From Fulvimarina sp039652615 (lineage in GTDB: Bacteria > Pseudomonadota > Alphaproteobacteria > Rhizobiales > Rhizobiaceae), in assembly GCF_039652615.1 (NCBI RefSeq), contig NZ_JBDJAC010000004.1:62001-126000 (forward strand): a DNA stretch of 64,000 nt. The letters are read 5' to 3'. Shown here piece by piece: positions 7,487-15,609 of the stretch (within the stretch, counting starts at the first letter, position 1; the number at the start of each line of letters is the position of its first letter). The position numbers were made by a program, and so were the translations under genes. The notes under the pieces were generated by a model. That model was not told where the DNA came from, did not search any database, and was given only the letters and a program-made list of their open reading frames with translations.

Positions 7487-9056
7487 TGCCTACGTCGTCG
7501 TCGACTGGTCCGCCGCCAATGTGCCGGCGGTCGGCGCGAATTCGATCTGGATGAGCTTTGCCGAACGCGAGAATGATGCGGTGCGGCTGATCGAGACGAT
7601 CAATATTTCGACACGCGCCGGCGCGATGGCGAAGCTCCGACAGTTCTTCCGCGAGAGGCTGGAGGCGGGACAGCGGATCTTCGCCGGGTTCGATTTTCCC
7701 TTCGGCTATCCGCGCGGCGCCGCCGAAGCGATCGCGGGAGAAGCATCCTGGCAGGCGCTCTGGGGTTATCTCGCCGGCAATATCCAGGACATGGATTCCA
7801 ATCTCAACAATCGCTTCGAGATCGCAGGACGAATCAATCGCGACAAGCTCGCCCACGCGCCGATGTTCTGGGGGCGCCCGGAATTTCAGGATATTCCGGG
7901 CCTTTCGCCGAAGAAGCCCGAGCCCTATCCGGATATCTTTCCCGAGAAGCGCCTTTCAGAGGCCCGTACGGATCGCGCCCAGCCGGTCTGGAAGATGCAT
8001 TACACCGGAAGCGTCGGCAGTCAGGCGATGACCGGCATTGCCCAGCTCGAGAAACTGCGGCGGGACGAGGAATTTGCCGAAAAGATCGCCGTCTGGCCCT
8101 TCGAGACGCGCTTTTCGGAGACGATGGACGCGCCGATCGTCCTGGCCGAGATCTATCCGAGCCTCTTCGAGATCGCACGGCAGGGCGGTCGCCCGCTCGA
8201 TGCCGATCAGGTGGAAACGCTGGCTGAGATCTTCGCCAAGCGCGATGTGGAAAACCGCTTCAAATCCTATCTCTCAGCGCCCTCGGATCTTGCCGCCGAC
8301 GAGATTGAAACCGTGCTCGCCGAGGAAGGCTGGATCGCCGGCCTTGGCTGGCAGCAGGCCGCTGGCACGGGGGCCTCGTCCTCGCAGGCCGGAAATGGCG
8401 GCAAACCGCGCCTCGACTATCTGCGTATCCCCGATCAGATCTATGCCGAGAGCTTTCGCCAGATCCGCGAGGCGGTGGATCTTGCTCCCTTCGACGAATC
8501 CGCCCACGAACTCGTCATTCGGATCGTCCATGCCTGCGGCATGCCGGAGGTGGCCGACGGCTTGACGATTTCGGACGGGGCCGTGGAGGCCGGTCGTGCC
8601 GCGCTTGAAGCGGGCGCCAGCGTCATCGTCGATGCCGAGATGGTGGCTCATGGCATCATCCGTTCATCGCTGCCAGCCGACAACAAGGTGGTCTGCCGGC
8701 TGAACCTTCCCAAGGTTCGCGAGATCGCCCGCCGCGACGAGACCACCCGGTCCGCCGCTCAGATCGATCTCTGGAACGATGTCGTCGAAGGCTCCGTGGT
8801 TGCGATCGGCAACGCGCCAACCGCGCTCTTCCGGCTTCTCGAAAAGCTCGACGAGGGCATGGCGAAGCCGGCGCTCATCATCGGCCTTCCGGTGGGTTTC
8901 GTCGGTGCGGCCGAGGCGAAGGCCGAACTCAAGGCCAATTCGCGCGGCGTGCCCTTTGTTACCCTCGATGGGCGTTTAGGCGGCAGCGCCATGGCGGCGG
9001 CGGCGGTGAACGCTCTTGCCAAGGGGCTGGGCCAGGGAGACAGCGATGGCGGCTGA
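7473..9056 (+). CDS. cobH: Fusion: RNase H-like (DUF429-like) domain + precorrin-8X methylmutase CobH
   Basis: A 527-residue two-domain protein. Residues ~316-527 are a full CobH/CbiC, which moves the C11 methyl to C12 to form hydrogenobyrinate. RIVHACGMPEVADGL carries the catalytic histidine (His353 here), and the domain ends with GLPVGFVGAAEAK-type sequence. Residues 1-~295 are a separate domain with VVVDWSAA (Asp11), AGFDFPFGYPRG (Asp74) and LAEIYPSLF (Glu226), resembling the acidic residues of RNase H-fold DUF429 proteins. A low-complexity linker (about 296-312) joins them. The start must be TTG at 7473: an in-frame stop lies at 7458-7460 and no other start occurs before the VDWSA strand. 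The cobL start overlaps this gene by 11 bp. Confidence 0.85.
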   Translation: MPLFDAYVVVDWSAANVPAVGANSIWMSFAERENDAVRLIETINISTRAGAMAKLRQFFRERLEAGQRIFAGFDFPFGYPRGAAEAIAGEASWQALWGYLAGNIQDMDSNLNNRFEIAGRINRDKLAHAPMFWGRPEFQDIPGLSPKKPEPYPDIFPEKRLSEARTDRAQPVWKMHYTGSVGSQAMTGIAQLEKLRRDEEFAEKIAVWPFETRFSETMDAPIVLAEIYPSLFEIARQGGRPLDADQVETLAEIFAKRDVENRFKSYLSAPSDLAADEIETVLAEEGWIAGLGWQQAAGTGASSSQAGNGGKPRLDYLRIPDQIYAESFRQIREAVDLAPFDESAHELVIRIVHACGMPEVADGLTISDGAVEAGRAALEAGASVIVDAEMVAHGIIRSSLPADNKVVCRLNLPKVREIARRDETTRSAAQIDLWNDVVEGSVVAIGNAPTALFRLLEKLDEGMAKPALIIGLPVGFVGAAEAKAELKANSRGVPFVTLDGRLGGSAMAAAAVNALAKGLGQGDSDGG

Positions 9057-10260
9057 CGCGGCCTGGCTGACGATCATCGGGATCGGCGAGGACGGGCTCT
9101 CTACTTTGTCGGATGAGGCGCATATCGCGCTTGCAGAGGCCGATGCGATCTTTGGCGGTGAGCGTCATCTCGCAATGCTGGGTTCAACGCGGGCCGAACA
9201 GACCGCGTGGGCTTCGCCCTTCGAAGCCAATCTCGAAGCCATCGAAGACCTTGCCGGCGAGAATGTCGTCGTTCTCGCGACCGGCGATCCGCTCTGGTAC
9301 GGTGTCGGGGCGACACTCGCCAAGCGTTTCGGGCCCGATGCGCTGCATGTCATCCCGTGGCTTTCCGCCTTTCAGCTTGCCGCTGCCCGCCTTTCATGGC
9401 CGCTTCAGGACTGCGCCTGCCTGACCGCCCATGGCAGGCCGGTCGAAAACCTGGTGCGGCACGCAGCGCCTGATGCCCGGCTCATCGTCTTGACCGGCGG
9501 GAGCGATGGCCCGCGAGAGATCGCCAAGCTTCTGACGGCTCGTGGCTATGGCCAGAGCAGGCTCGTGGTCTGCGAAAATCTCGGCGGTTACGAAGAACGG
9601 GTGCGCGAGACCCGTGCCGCCGACTTCCATCTTGCCGATGTCGGCCCATTGAACACGGTCGCGGTCGAGTGCCGCGCCGGGCTTGCCGCAACGCCGCGCC
9701 CGCGTGTTCCCGGATTGCCTGACGATGCCTTCGTCCACGACGGCAAGATGACCAAGCGCGTCATGCGTGCCCTGGCGATCGCGGCGCTTGCGCCCATTCC
9801 GGGCGATCTGTTGTGGGATGTAGGCGCCGGCTGCGGCTCGATCGGCATCGAATGGCTGCGCGCCGATGCGCGGTTGTCCGCAATCGCCATCGAGCCGCGC
9901 GAGGACCGTTGCGCAATGATTGCGGAAAACGCCGGCTCTCTCGGAGTGCCGGACCTCCAGATCATCTCCGGGCAGGCTCCGGCCGCCTTTGCGGGGCTTG
10001 AGGCACCGGACGCGATCTTCATCGGCGGCGGCCTGACCGACGGCATCTTCGATGACTGCTGGGAGAGTCTCAAGCCGGGCGGGCGTCTCGTCGCTCACGC
10101 CGTCACGCTCGAATCCGAAGCGATCCTGATCGATCTTCATGCCCGCTTCGGCGGCGAACTCTCCCGCATTGGCGTCGAAAACGCTCGGAAAGTCGGGCCC
10201 TACCGCGGCTTCAAACCGTCGATGACGGTCGTGCACTGGCATCTGACGAAGACGCTCTGA
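9046..10260 (+). CDS. cobL: Precorrin-6Y C5,15-methyltransferase (decarboxylating) CobL
   Basis: A 404-residue bifunctional enzyme that methylates C5 and C15 and decarboxylates the ring. The N-terminal half is a CbiE-type tetrapyrrole methylase (IIGIGEDGLS, ATGDPLWYGVG). The C-terminal half is a CbiT-type Rossmann methylase (DLLWDVGAGCGSIGIEWLR, near residue 260). The ATG at 9046 overlaps the end of the cobH fusion and has a GGGAGA site. CobL acts directly before CobH in the pathway, so the pair forms a sensible mini-operon. Usual length, all motifs intact. Confidence 0.95.
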   Translation: MAADAAWLTIIGIGEDGLSTLSDEAHIALAEADAIFGGERHLAMLGSTRAEQTAWASPFEANLEAIEDLAGENVVVLATGDPLWYGVGATLAKRFGPDALHVIPWLSAFQLAAARLSWPLQDCACLTAHGRPVENLVRHAAPDARLIVLTGGSDGPREIAKLLTARGYGQSRLVVCENLGGYEERVRETRAADFHLADVGPLNTVAVECRAGLAATPRPRVPGLPDDAFVHDGKMTKRVMRALAIAALAPIPGDLLWDVGAGCGSIGIEWLRADARLSAIAIEPREDRCAMIAENAGSLGVPDLQIISGQAPAAFAGLEAPDAIFIGGGLTDGIFDDCWESLKPGGRLVAHAVTLESEAILIDLHARFGGELSRIGVENARKVGPYRGFKPSMTVVHWHLTKTL

Positions 10261-10301
10261 TCTTTCTGTGTCGCCGGACGAACCCGGCGAGCGCTCGTTT
10301 C

Positions 10302-10336
10302 AAAACGACAAAGCCGGCCTTCGAAGGAAGACCGGC
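10302..10336 (-). terminator. Terminator of the DUF1127 gene
   Basis: Read on the minus strand, a 10-bp stem (GCCGGTCTTC with GAAGGCCGGC, one G-U pair, CTTC loop) is followed by TTTGTCGTTTT. It lies 66 bp beyond the DUF1127 stop. A separate short GC hairpin at about 10271-10290 may serve the convergent cobL. Confidence 0.75.
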
Positions 10337-10401
10337 CATAAAGGCGTCGGTATCGTCTTTCCGCTGTGTTGCCTCAAGCCGCTATCGTCCATGAGGCCGT
10401 A

Positions 10402-10551
10402 TCAGCGGCGACCCCAGCGAACGGCGTCTTCGATTTCGGTGCGAAGCAGCCCGATATCGGCAAGTTCACGGTCGCCCATCATGCGCAGCTTGCGGACATC
10501 GCGGGAACGGGTGCGCATCTGGGCGAATTGGGTGGCGAAAGCGCGGAACAT
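10402..10551 (-). CDS. DUF1127 domain-containing small protein
   Basis: A 49-residue basic protein. Its middle reads RKLRMMGDRELADIGLLRTE, which matches the DUF1127 core (L..L.DR.LADIGL.R..I). An AGGAG site lies just upstream of the ATG at 10551, and a terminator follows. DUF1127 micro-proteins are abundant in alphaproteobacteria, and studied cases in Agrobacterium and Rhodobacter bind RNA or affect phosphate and stress physiology. The function here is unknown. It is monocistronic. Confidence 0.85.
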   Translation of the reverse strand: MFRAFATQFAQMRTRSRDVRKLRMMGDRELADIGLLRTEIEDAVRWGRR

Positions 10552-10877
10552 GTGAGGAAACTCCTGTACTGAAAACGAGAACCCGACGCGTCCTCACGCA
10601 TCGGCGGCAGCTCTTTGGCGAATGAATGAAAGTTCGAAGCGCGTGTCTCGGTCCCTTGAGGATCTTGGCCATCGCGTCGCTCTTGACTGTTTATATAAAT
10701 AGCATTGGTGATGAAAAGAAGTGCAGTGAATTGCACATCAGATGTGCATTCTCGGCATGGCACGCGTCATCAAATTGCAAGCTTCATCAATTGTCGCCCG
10801 GGATGTCGGACCGGCACGCCATGCCTATTCAGGGATCTGATCGGTCATGCAGAGGACGCCTTTGAGGGCGTCAGGTC
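10552..10877. other. Intergenic region upstream of the DUF1127 gene and downstream of the cio operon
   Basis: This 326-bp stretch must carry the minus-strand promoter of the DUF1127 gene. It contains an AT-rich patch at 10685-10715 and a perfect palindrome at 10732-10748. A weak hairpin near 10858-10872 lies just past the last cio gene but has no T-run. No further coding sequence is convincing. Confidence 0.5.
10732..10748. promoter_or_regulatory. 17-bp perfect palindrome, possible operator
   Basis: The sequence TGCACATC-A-GATGTGCA is an 8-bp perfect inverted repeat around one base. It lies about 180 bp upstream of the DUF1127 start, close to an AT-rich promoter-like patch. The size and symmetry suit a dimeric repressor site. 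No regulator gene is adjacent. Confidence 0.35.
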
Positions 10878-11045
10878 TTACCCGATCAGCACCGCCCGAA
10901 TGCCGTAGGCGAGGGCCGAGACCGCCGCGATCCCGCCCAGCCAGAGAAGCACGAACCAGCCGAGCCGCTTGGCAAGCGTATCCGGCATGTCCGGATCGGG
11001 GCCCCTCTTTTCGCGCGTGTCTCGCGTCCCGTCCGAGTGCTGCAT
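10878..11045 (-). CDS. DUF2474-type small subunit of bd-type oxidase
   Basis: A 55-residue protein with one transmembrane helix (about residues 30-52, from WFVLLWLGGIAAVSALAYGI). The ATG at 11045 overlaps the CioB stop as TGATG. Short DUF2474 proteins occur at the 3' end of cyanide-insensitive oxidase operons and play the part CydX plays in E. coli cytochrome bd, in assembly or stability. The assignment rests on position, size and the Trp-rich single helix. Confidence 0.75.
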   Translation of the reverse strand: MQHSDGTRDTREKRGPDPDMPDTLAKRLGWFVLLWLGGIAAVSALAYGIRAVLIG

Positions 11046-12052
11046 CAGTGATATCCCGTGTCCGCCGAGACCTTTCCTCGAAACACGTAGTAGGCATAGG
11101 CCGTGTAGATGAGGATGAGCGGGATCAGTATACTTGCCCCGACGAGCAGGAAGATCTGCGCGTTTTCCGGCGCGGCGGCTTCGTAGATCGTCACCGTCGG
11201 CGGGATGATGAACGGCCAGAAGCAGATGCCGATCCCCACATAGCCGAGGACGAACAGGGAGAGGGCCGAGACGAACGGCCGGATTTCGCCGCCTTTCAGC
11301 AGGGAATGAAACAGGCTGAACGCGGCGAAAGCCGTGAACAGCGGTACGGGCATCACATAGAAGAACTCCGGCAACGAGAACCAGCGCGCATAGAACCGTT
11401 CCTCCAGGAACGGCATCCAGAGTGAGACCCCGCCGATGGCGCACAGCGTGATGACGCCGAGAAGAACGGCGTAGCGGCGGGCGCGCGCGGCGACGTCACC
11501 TTCCGTTTTCATCACCAGCCAGGTCGCGCCGAGAAGGGCGTAGCCGAAGACCACCGCGAAGCCGGTCGCTATCGAAAACGGTGTCAGCCAGTCCCACCAG
11601 CCGCCGGCATAGGCCCGTCCTGCGACATCGATGCCCTGAACGAGGGTGCCGAGCGCAACTCCCTGAGAAAATGCGGCAAAGAGCGATCCGATGAAAAACG
11701 AGACGTCCCATAGCCAGCGGCCGCGTTCGGTCTTGAAGCGGTATTCGAAGGCGACGCCGCGAAAGATCAGCGCGAGCAGCATGATGATGATCGGCGCGTA
11801 GATCGCCGGCATGATGATCGCATAGGCAAGCGGGAAGACGGCGAAGAGGCCGCCGCCACCGAGAATCAGCCAGGTTTCGTTTCCGTCCCAGATCGGGGCG
11901 ACGGAGTTCATCGCGATGTCGCGATTGGTCCGGTTGCCGAGAAACGGAAACAGGATGCCCGTTCCGAGATCGAACCCGTCGAGGATCACATAGGTGATCA
12001 CGGCGAAGGCGATGAGAAAGGCCCAGATGACAGTGAGATCGACTGAATACAT
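11045..12052 (-). CDS. cioB: Cytochrome bd-type (cyanide-insensitive) quinol oxidase subunit II
   Basis: A 335-residue integral membrane protein with about nine helices. DLTVIWAFLIAFAVITYVIL and DGFDLGTGILFPF near the N-terminus are the CydB/CioB signature, and WDGNETWLILGGGGLFAVFP follows. Together with CioA it oxidises ubiquinol and reduces oxygen without pumping protons. It starts 12 bp after the CioA stop and overlaps the small subunit, so the three genes are one operon. Confidence 0.95.
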   Translation of the reverse strand: MYSVDLTVIWAFLIAFAVITYVILDGFDLGTGILFPFLGNRTNRDIAMNSVAPIWDGNETWLILGGGGLFAVFPLAYAIIMPAIYAPIIIMLLALIFRGVAFEYRFKTERGRWLWDVSFFIGSLFAAFSQGVALGTLVQGIDVAGRAYAGGWWDWLTPFSIATGFAVVFGYALLGATWLVMKTEGDVAARARRYAVLLGVITLCAIGGVSLWMPFLEERFYARWFSLPEFFYVMPVPLFTAFAAFSLFHSLLKGGEIRPFVSALSLFVLGYVGIGICFWPFIIPPTVTIYEAAAPENAQIFLLVGASILIPLILIYTAYAYYVFRGKVSADTGYH

Positions 12053-12064
12053 CTTCTGGTCCTT

Positions 12065-13498
12065 TTACTCAGCCGGAGTGGTGGTCGGATCCGGCCGCCG
12101 CTGGCTTTCGAGCGCCTGAACGGGCGTGATACCGGCCGTGCGGATCGGATGGCGGGCCGGCTCATCGAGATCCCAGGGCGAGGGCTCTCTCGACATCAGC
12201 CGAAGGATGTAGAACGTGCCTGCGCCGAACAAAATGAAATAAACGACGATAAACGCAATCAGCGATGTGCCCACCGCCTCCACGGCGACCGGCGAAACGC
12301 TGTCGCTCGTTCTGAGCAGGCCATAGACCGTAAAGGGCTGGCGCCCGACCTCCGTGGTGATCCAGCCGGCAAGCACCGCGACGAAGCCCATCGGACCCAT
12401 GAAGACGCTCGCCCGCTGCAGCCATGTGCTCTCGTAGAGCGTGCCCCTGTAGCGTGCCCAGAGGGACCACAACCCGATGCCGAGCATGGCGAAGCCGAGA
12501 CCCACCATCAGCCGGAAGGACCAGAAGACGATCCCGACATTCGGCCAGTCCTCGCGTGGAAACGCGTCGAGGCCTTTCACCTCGCCGTCGAGCGAATGGG
12601 TGAGGATGATGGAGCCGAGATAGGGAACGGAAACGGCGTGCTTCATCTCGCCGGCTTCCATGTCCGGAATGCCGAACAGGGTCAGGGGCATCGCGCCATC
12701 GGTGTTCGATTCGAAGTGCCCTTCCATCGCGGCGATCTTCGCGGGCTGGTGCTCGAGCGTATTGACGCCGTGCAGGTCGCCGGCGAAGATCTGGATCGGC
12801 GTGACGATCGCCGCCATCCACATGGCCATGGAGAACATCGTCCGGGCCGCCGCGTTGCTCCGGTTGCGCAGGAGGTGGAATGCGCCGACGCCGCCGACGA
12901 CGAACGCCGTCGTGAGATAGGCGGCGAGCACCATATGGACGAGGCGATAGGGGAAGGACGGGTTGAAGACCGCCGCCCACCAGTCGGTGGCGACGAACTG
13001 CCCGACTTCGTTCATGGCGAAACCGGCAGGCGTCTGCATCCACGAATTCACCGACAGGATCCAGAAGGCCGATCCGAGCGTGCCGATGGCGACCACCCAT
13101 GTCGCGATCAGGTGCAGCGTCGGCCCCACCTTCTTGCGGCCGAACAGCATGATGCCGAGAAAGCCGGCTTCCAGGAAGAAGGCCGACAGCACCTCATAGG
13201 CCATCAGCGGGCCGAGGATGGGTCCGGTCTTATCGGAAAAGACCGACCAGTTCGTGCCGAACTGGTAGCTCATGGTGATGCCGGAGACGACGCCCATGCC
13301 GAAGGCGATGGCGAAAATCTTCACCCAGTACCGGAAGATGTCCATGTAGACTTCCCGGCCGGTCGTTGTGTGGAGCGTCAGAACCACCGCGAGATAGGAG
13401 GCGAGCCCGATCGAGAACGCCGGAAAGATGATGTGGAACGACACCGTGAAGGCGAACTGGATCCGGGCAAGAAGGACGGGATCGAAACTTTCGAGCAT
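12065..13498 (-). CDS. cioA: Cytochrome bd-type (cyanide-insensitive) ubiquinol oxidase subunit I
   Basis: A 477-residue membrane protein that binds haems b558, b595 and d. It opens MLESFDPVLLARIQFAFTVS with the conserved haem-ligand His in SFHIIFPAFS, and it contains WSVFSDKTGPILGPLMAYEV and the GWITTEVGRQPFTVYGLLRT motif. The quinol-binding Q-loop is short, as in the CIO subgroup rather than E. coli CydA. The ATG at 13498 is chosen because the 26 codons before it are basic and untypical. No cydDC genes are nearby, which is usual for CIO operons. Such oxidases support growth under low oxygen, cyanide or other respiratory inhibitors. Confidence 0.95.
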   Translation of the reverse strand: MLESFDPVLLARIQFAFTVSFHIIFPAFSIGLASYLAVVLTLHTTTGREVYMDIFRYWVKIFAIAFGMGVVSGITMSYQFGTNWSVFSDKTGPILGPLMAYEVLSAFFLEAGFLGIMLFGRKKVGPTLHLIATWVVAIGTLGSAFWILSVNSWMQTPAGFAMNEVGQFVATDWWAAVFNPSFPYRLVHMVLAAYLTTAFVVGGVGAFHLLRNRSNAAARTMFSMAMWMAAIVTPIQIFAGDLHGVNTLEHQPAKIAAMEGHFESNTDGAMPLTLFGIPDMEAGEMKHAVSVPYLGSIILTHSLDGEVKGLDAFPREDWPNVGIVFWSFRLMVGLGFAMLGIGLWSLWARYRGTLYESTWLQRASVFMGPMGFVAVLAGWITTEVGRQPFTVYGLLRTSDSVSPVAVEAVGTSLIAFIVVYFILFGAGTFYILRLMSREPSPWDLDEPARHPIRTAGITPVQALESQRRPDPTTTPAE

Positions 13499-14025
13499 GG
13501 CGGGGCATCGTCTCCGGAACTGAAGGGCCGGCGAAACACCTTTTGCGGCGCTGCACCATGATGGAACTAATCGCAAAGCGTCAGGACGTACAGACGTTTG
13601 CGACGATTTGGAGCAAGCCTTTCGTCTCGGTGACGCATCGTCGCAGAGCCATGTGCCTGAGGTTCCACGATGGGGAGAAGCCGCTCATTGTCCACAGCTC
13701 TTGTCTGTGGAAAGCGTTTTGCCGGCGAAACCAAAAGGCAAGTCGATGCTACAAGGGGTGCGTCGCTGGCGTGGTTGGTGGACCCCGTATCGTCTCTTCC
13801 TGACATGCGGAACGACGCAAGGTTTGACACCATTCGATCGACCCCTTCCGGACACCGAGACCGTCCGAAGGGGTCGTTTTGTGTTTGCGGTTTCCACCGG
13901 TCGACAATCAGCTGTGGATGGTCACGAAGGCGTTCCCGGACATGCGGCCGTCTCGTGCTAGAAGACGGCGCGCCGGGCTGTCGTCCGCCGGCAGAACCTT
14001 CGACCAACATGGAGCCATCAGTCTC
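13499..14025. other. Long intergenic region with hairpins; candidate small RNA locus
   Basis: This 527-bp gap separates the divergent cio operon and HerA-like gene. It holds a 7-bp inverted repeat TCCACAG/CTGTGGA at 13691-13711, whose left side (TTGTCCACA) is one base from a DnaA box, and a plus-strand terminator at 13839-13886 with no recognised gene before it. A small plus-strand transcript ending there is likely. No protein-coding frame convinces me. Confidence 0.45.
13839..13886 (+). terminator. Orphan Rho-independent terminator
   Basis: A 9-bp stem (CGACCCCTT with AAGGGGTCG) continues after one bulged C into a 5-bp stem (CGGAC with GTCCG) around an ACCGAGACC loop, then TTTTGTGTTT. It lies in a region with no coding gene upstream on the plus strand, so it probably ends a small RNA or a leader transcript of the gene at 14026. 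Confidence 0.65.
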
Positions 14026-15591
14026 GTGACAGTCGCCGTCGATCTCGGAACCACGCATACGGGCGAACCGGCGGAGCTCGATCTCGAAGAGCTCCTGTCG
14101 ACGCGGCTTCTGGTGCAGGGCAATTCCGGCTCGGGCAAATCCCACCTCCTGCGCCGGCTTCTCGAAAAAAGCGCAGGCTGGGTGCAGCAGGCGATCATCG
14201 ATCCCGAGGGGGATTTCGTCACGCTCGCCGATCGGTTCGGCCATGTCGTGGTCGACGCCAACAGGACGCCGAACGATCTGGCGCGAATCGCGAACCGCAT
14301 CCGTCAGCACCGGGCATCCGTCGTCCTGACGCTCGAGGGTCTGGACGCCGATGTTCAGATGCAGTGCGCGGCCGCGTTTCTGAACGGGCTGTTCGAAGCC
14401 GATCGCGCCTATTGGTATCCCATGCTGATCGCCGTCGACGAGGCCCATCTCTTTGCGCCGGCCATGTCTGGCGAGCATTCGGAAGAAGCGCGGCGCGCCT
14501 CGCTCGGCGCGATGACCAATCTCATGTGCCGTGGCCGAAAGCGCGGGCTCGCCGGCGTCATCGCGACGCAGCGTCTCGCCAAGCTTGCCAAGAACGTCGC
14601 GGCGGAAGCCTCCAACTTCCTGATGGGCCGGACCTTTCTCGATATCGACATGCAGCGCGCCGCCGATCTCATCGGCATCGACCGGCGCGGGGCCGAACGC
14701 TTCCGCGATCTCGAAACCGGCAATTTCATCGCACTTGGCCCCGCGCTCTTCCGCCGGCCTATCCCGATCCGCATCGGGACCGTCGAAACCTCTGCGCGGT
14801 CCGGCCGTCCGACGCTGATGCCACTTCCCGATGTTTCGCCGGACGATCTCGCCGATCTCGTGCTGACGACGCCGGAGCCCGAGCGCACCGCCGAGCGAGC
14901 CCTGGCGCGTCGCCCGGAAGCGCGGGTCTCCCAGGCGGTGTCCACCTGTGAGACGCCGCGCGTGGAAACCTCCGAGCTTCTCACCCAGGTGATTTCATCG
15001 GGGCCGGCGAATGATGCCGGCGCCCCGATCGACGACGATCCCCGTTCGCCGGAAGAGCGCGCCGAGGCGGTCGACACGATCTTCGCCGAAATGCTGGAGG
15101 ACCCGGATGCCGCGTTCCGCCCGGTGCCGGTGCTCTATCAGGAGTTTCTCACCCATTGCCGGCTGAAGCGGTTGCGCGGTGCGGAGACCGATATGGGGGC
15201 GTTCCGCCGCAGGCTTTCCCTGGCGCGCGCCGGGATCGCCGGTGACGAGACCGATGGCGAATGGGCTGATGTCGTCGCGGTGTCCTCGGAACTGCCCGAA
15301 GAGATGCAGGGCGTCTTCATGATGCTGGCGCGGGCGGCGCGCGACGAGGCCGAGTGCCCATCCGACGAGATGCTGGCAAAGGCCTATGGCAGCCATTCGC
15401 CGTCGCGGGGCCGGTTCCTTCTGTCCTTCATGGAGGAGCGGGGCCTGATCACCGTGGAAAAGGATTTTCGCGGCAATCGCATCGTCACGATCGCCGCCAC
15501 CGGTTGGCGTACGAAGCTGCCCGAGGTGACACTCGACAGCATCGACGAAGCCCGCGCCCGCCGCGCGGCCCGGATGGCGCGCAAGGCCTGA
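14026..15591 (+). CDS. HerA/FtsK-like P-loop ATPase (DUF87-type)
   Basis: A 521-residue ATPase. The Walker A motif GNSGSGKSHL lies at about residues 32-41, and Walker B is MLIAVDEAHLF near 140. LMCRGRKRGLAGVIATQRLA is the sensor/arginine region of HerA-type helicases. Residues 330-521 are an Ala/Arg/Glu-rich region that may include a winged-helix-like tail (RFLLSFMEERGLITVEKDF). The start is GTG at 14026 with a GGAG site at 14011; an upstream ATG frame at 13879 would cross the terminator. No NurA nuclease gene is adjacent, so classical HerA-NurA end resection is not supported. A role in DNA translocation or defence is possible but unproven. Confidence 0.8.
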   Translation: MTVAVDLGTTHTGEPAELDLEELLSTRLLVQGNSGSGKSHLLRRLLEKSAGWVQQAIIDPEGDFVTLADRFGHVVVDANRTPNDLARIANRIRQHRASVVLTLEGLDADVQMQCAAAFLNGLFEADRAYWYPMLIAVDEAHLFAPAMSGEHSEEARRASLGAMTNLMCRGRKRGLAGVIATQRLAKLAKNVAAEASNFLMGRTFLDIDMQRAADLIGIDRRGAERFRDLETGNFIALGPALFRRPIPIRIGTVETSARSGRPTLMPLPDVSPDDLADLVLTTPEPERTAERALARRPEARVSQAVSTCETPRVETSELLTQVISSGPANDAGAPIDDDPRSPEERAEAVDTIFAEMLEDPDAAFRPVPVLYQEFLTHCRLKRLRGAETDMGAFRRRLSLARAGIAGDETDGEWADVVAVSSELPEEMQGVFMMLARAARDEAECPSDEMLAKAYGSHSPSRGRFLLSFMEERGLITVEKDFRGNRIVTIAATGWRTKLPEVTLDSIDEARARRAARMARKA

Positions 15592-15609
15592 TCGTCTCGA
15601 GGCGCCCGG

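Noticed and set aside
13686..13711. Replication origin or DnaA-box cluster
   Set aside because: Only one near-match (TTGTCCACA) and a weak second site near 13910 are present, with no AT-rich unwinding region and no dnaA, gidA or parAB genes nearby.
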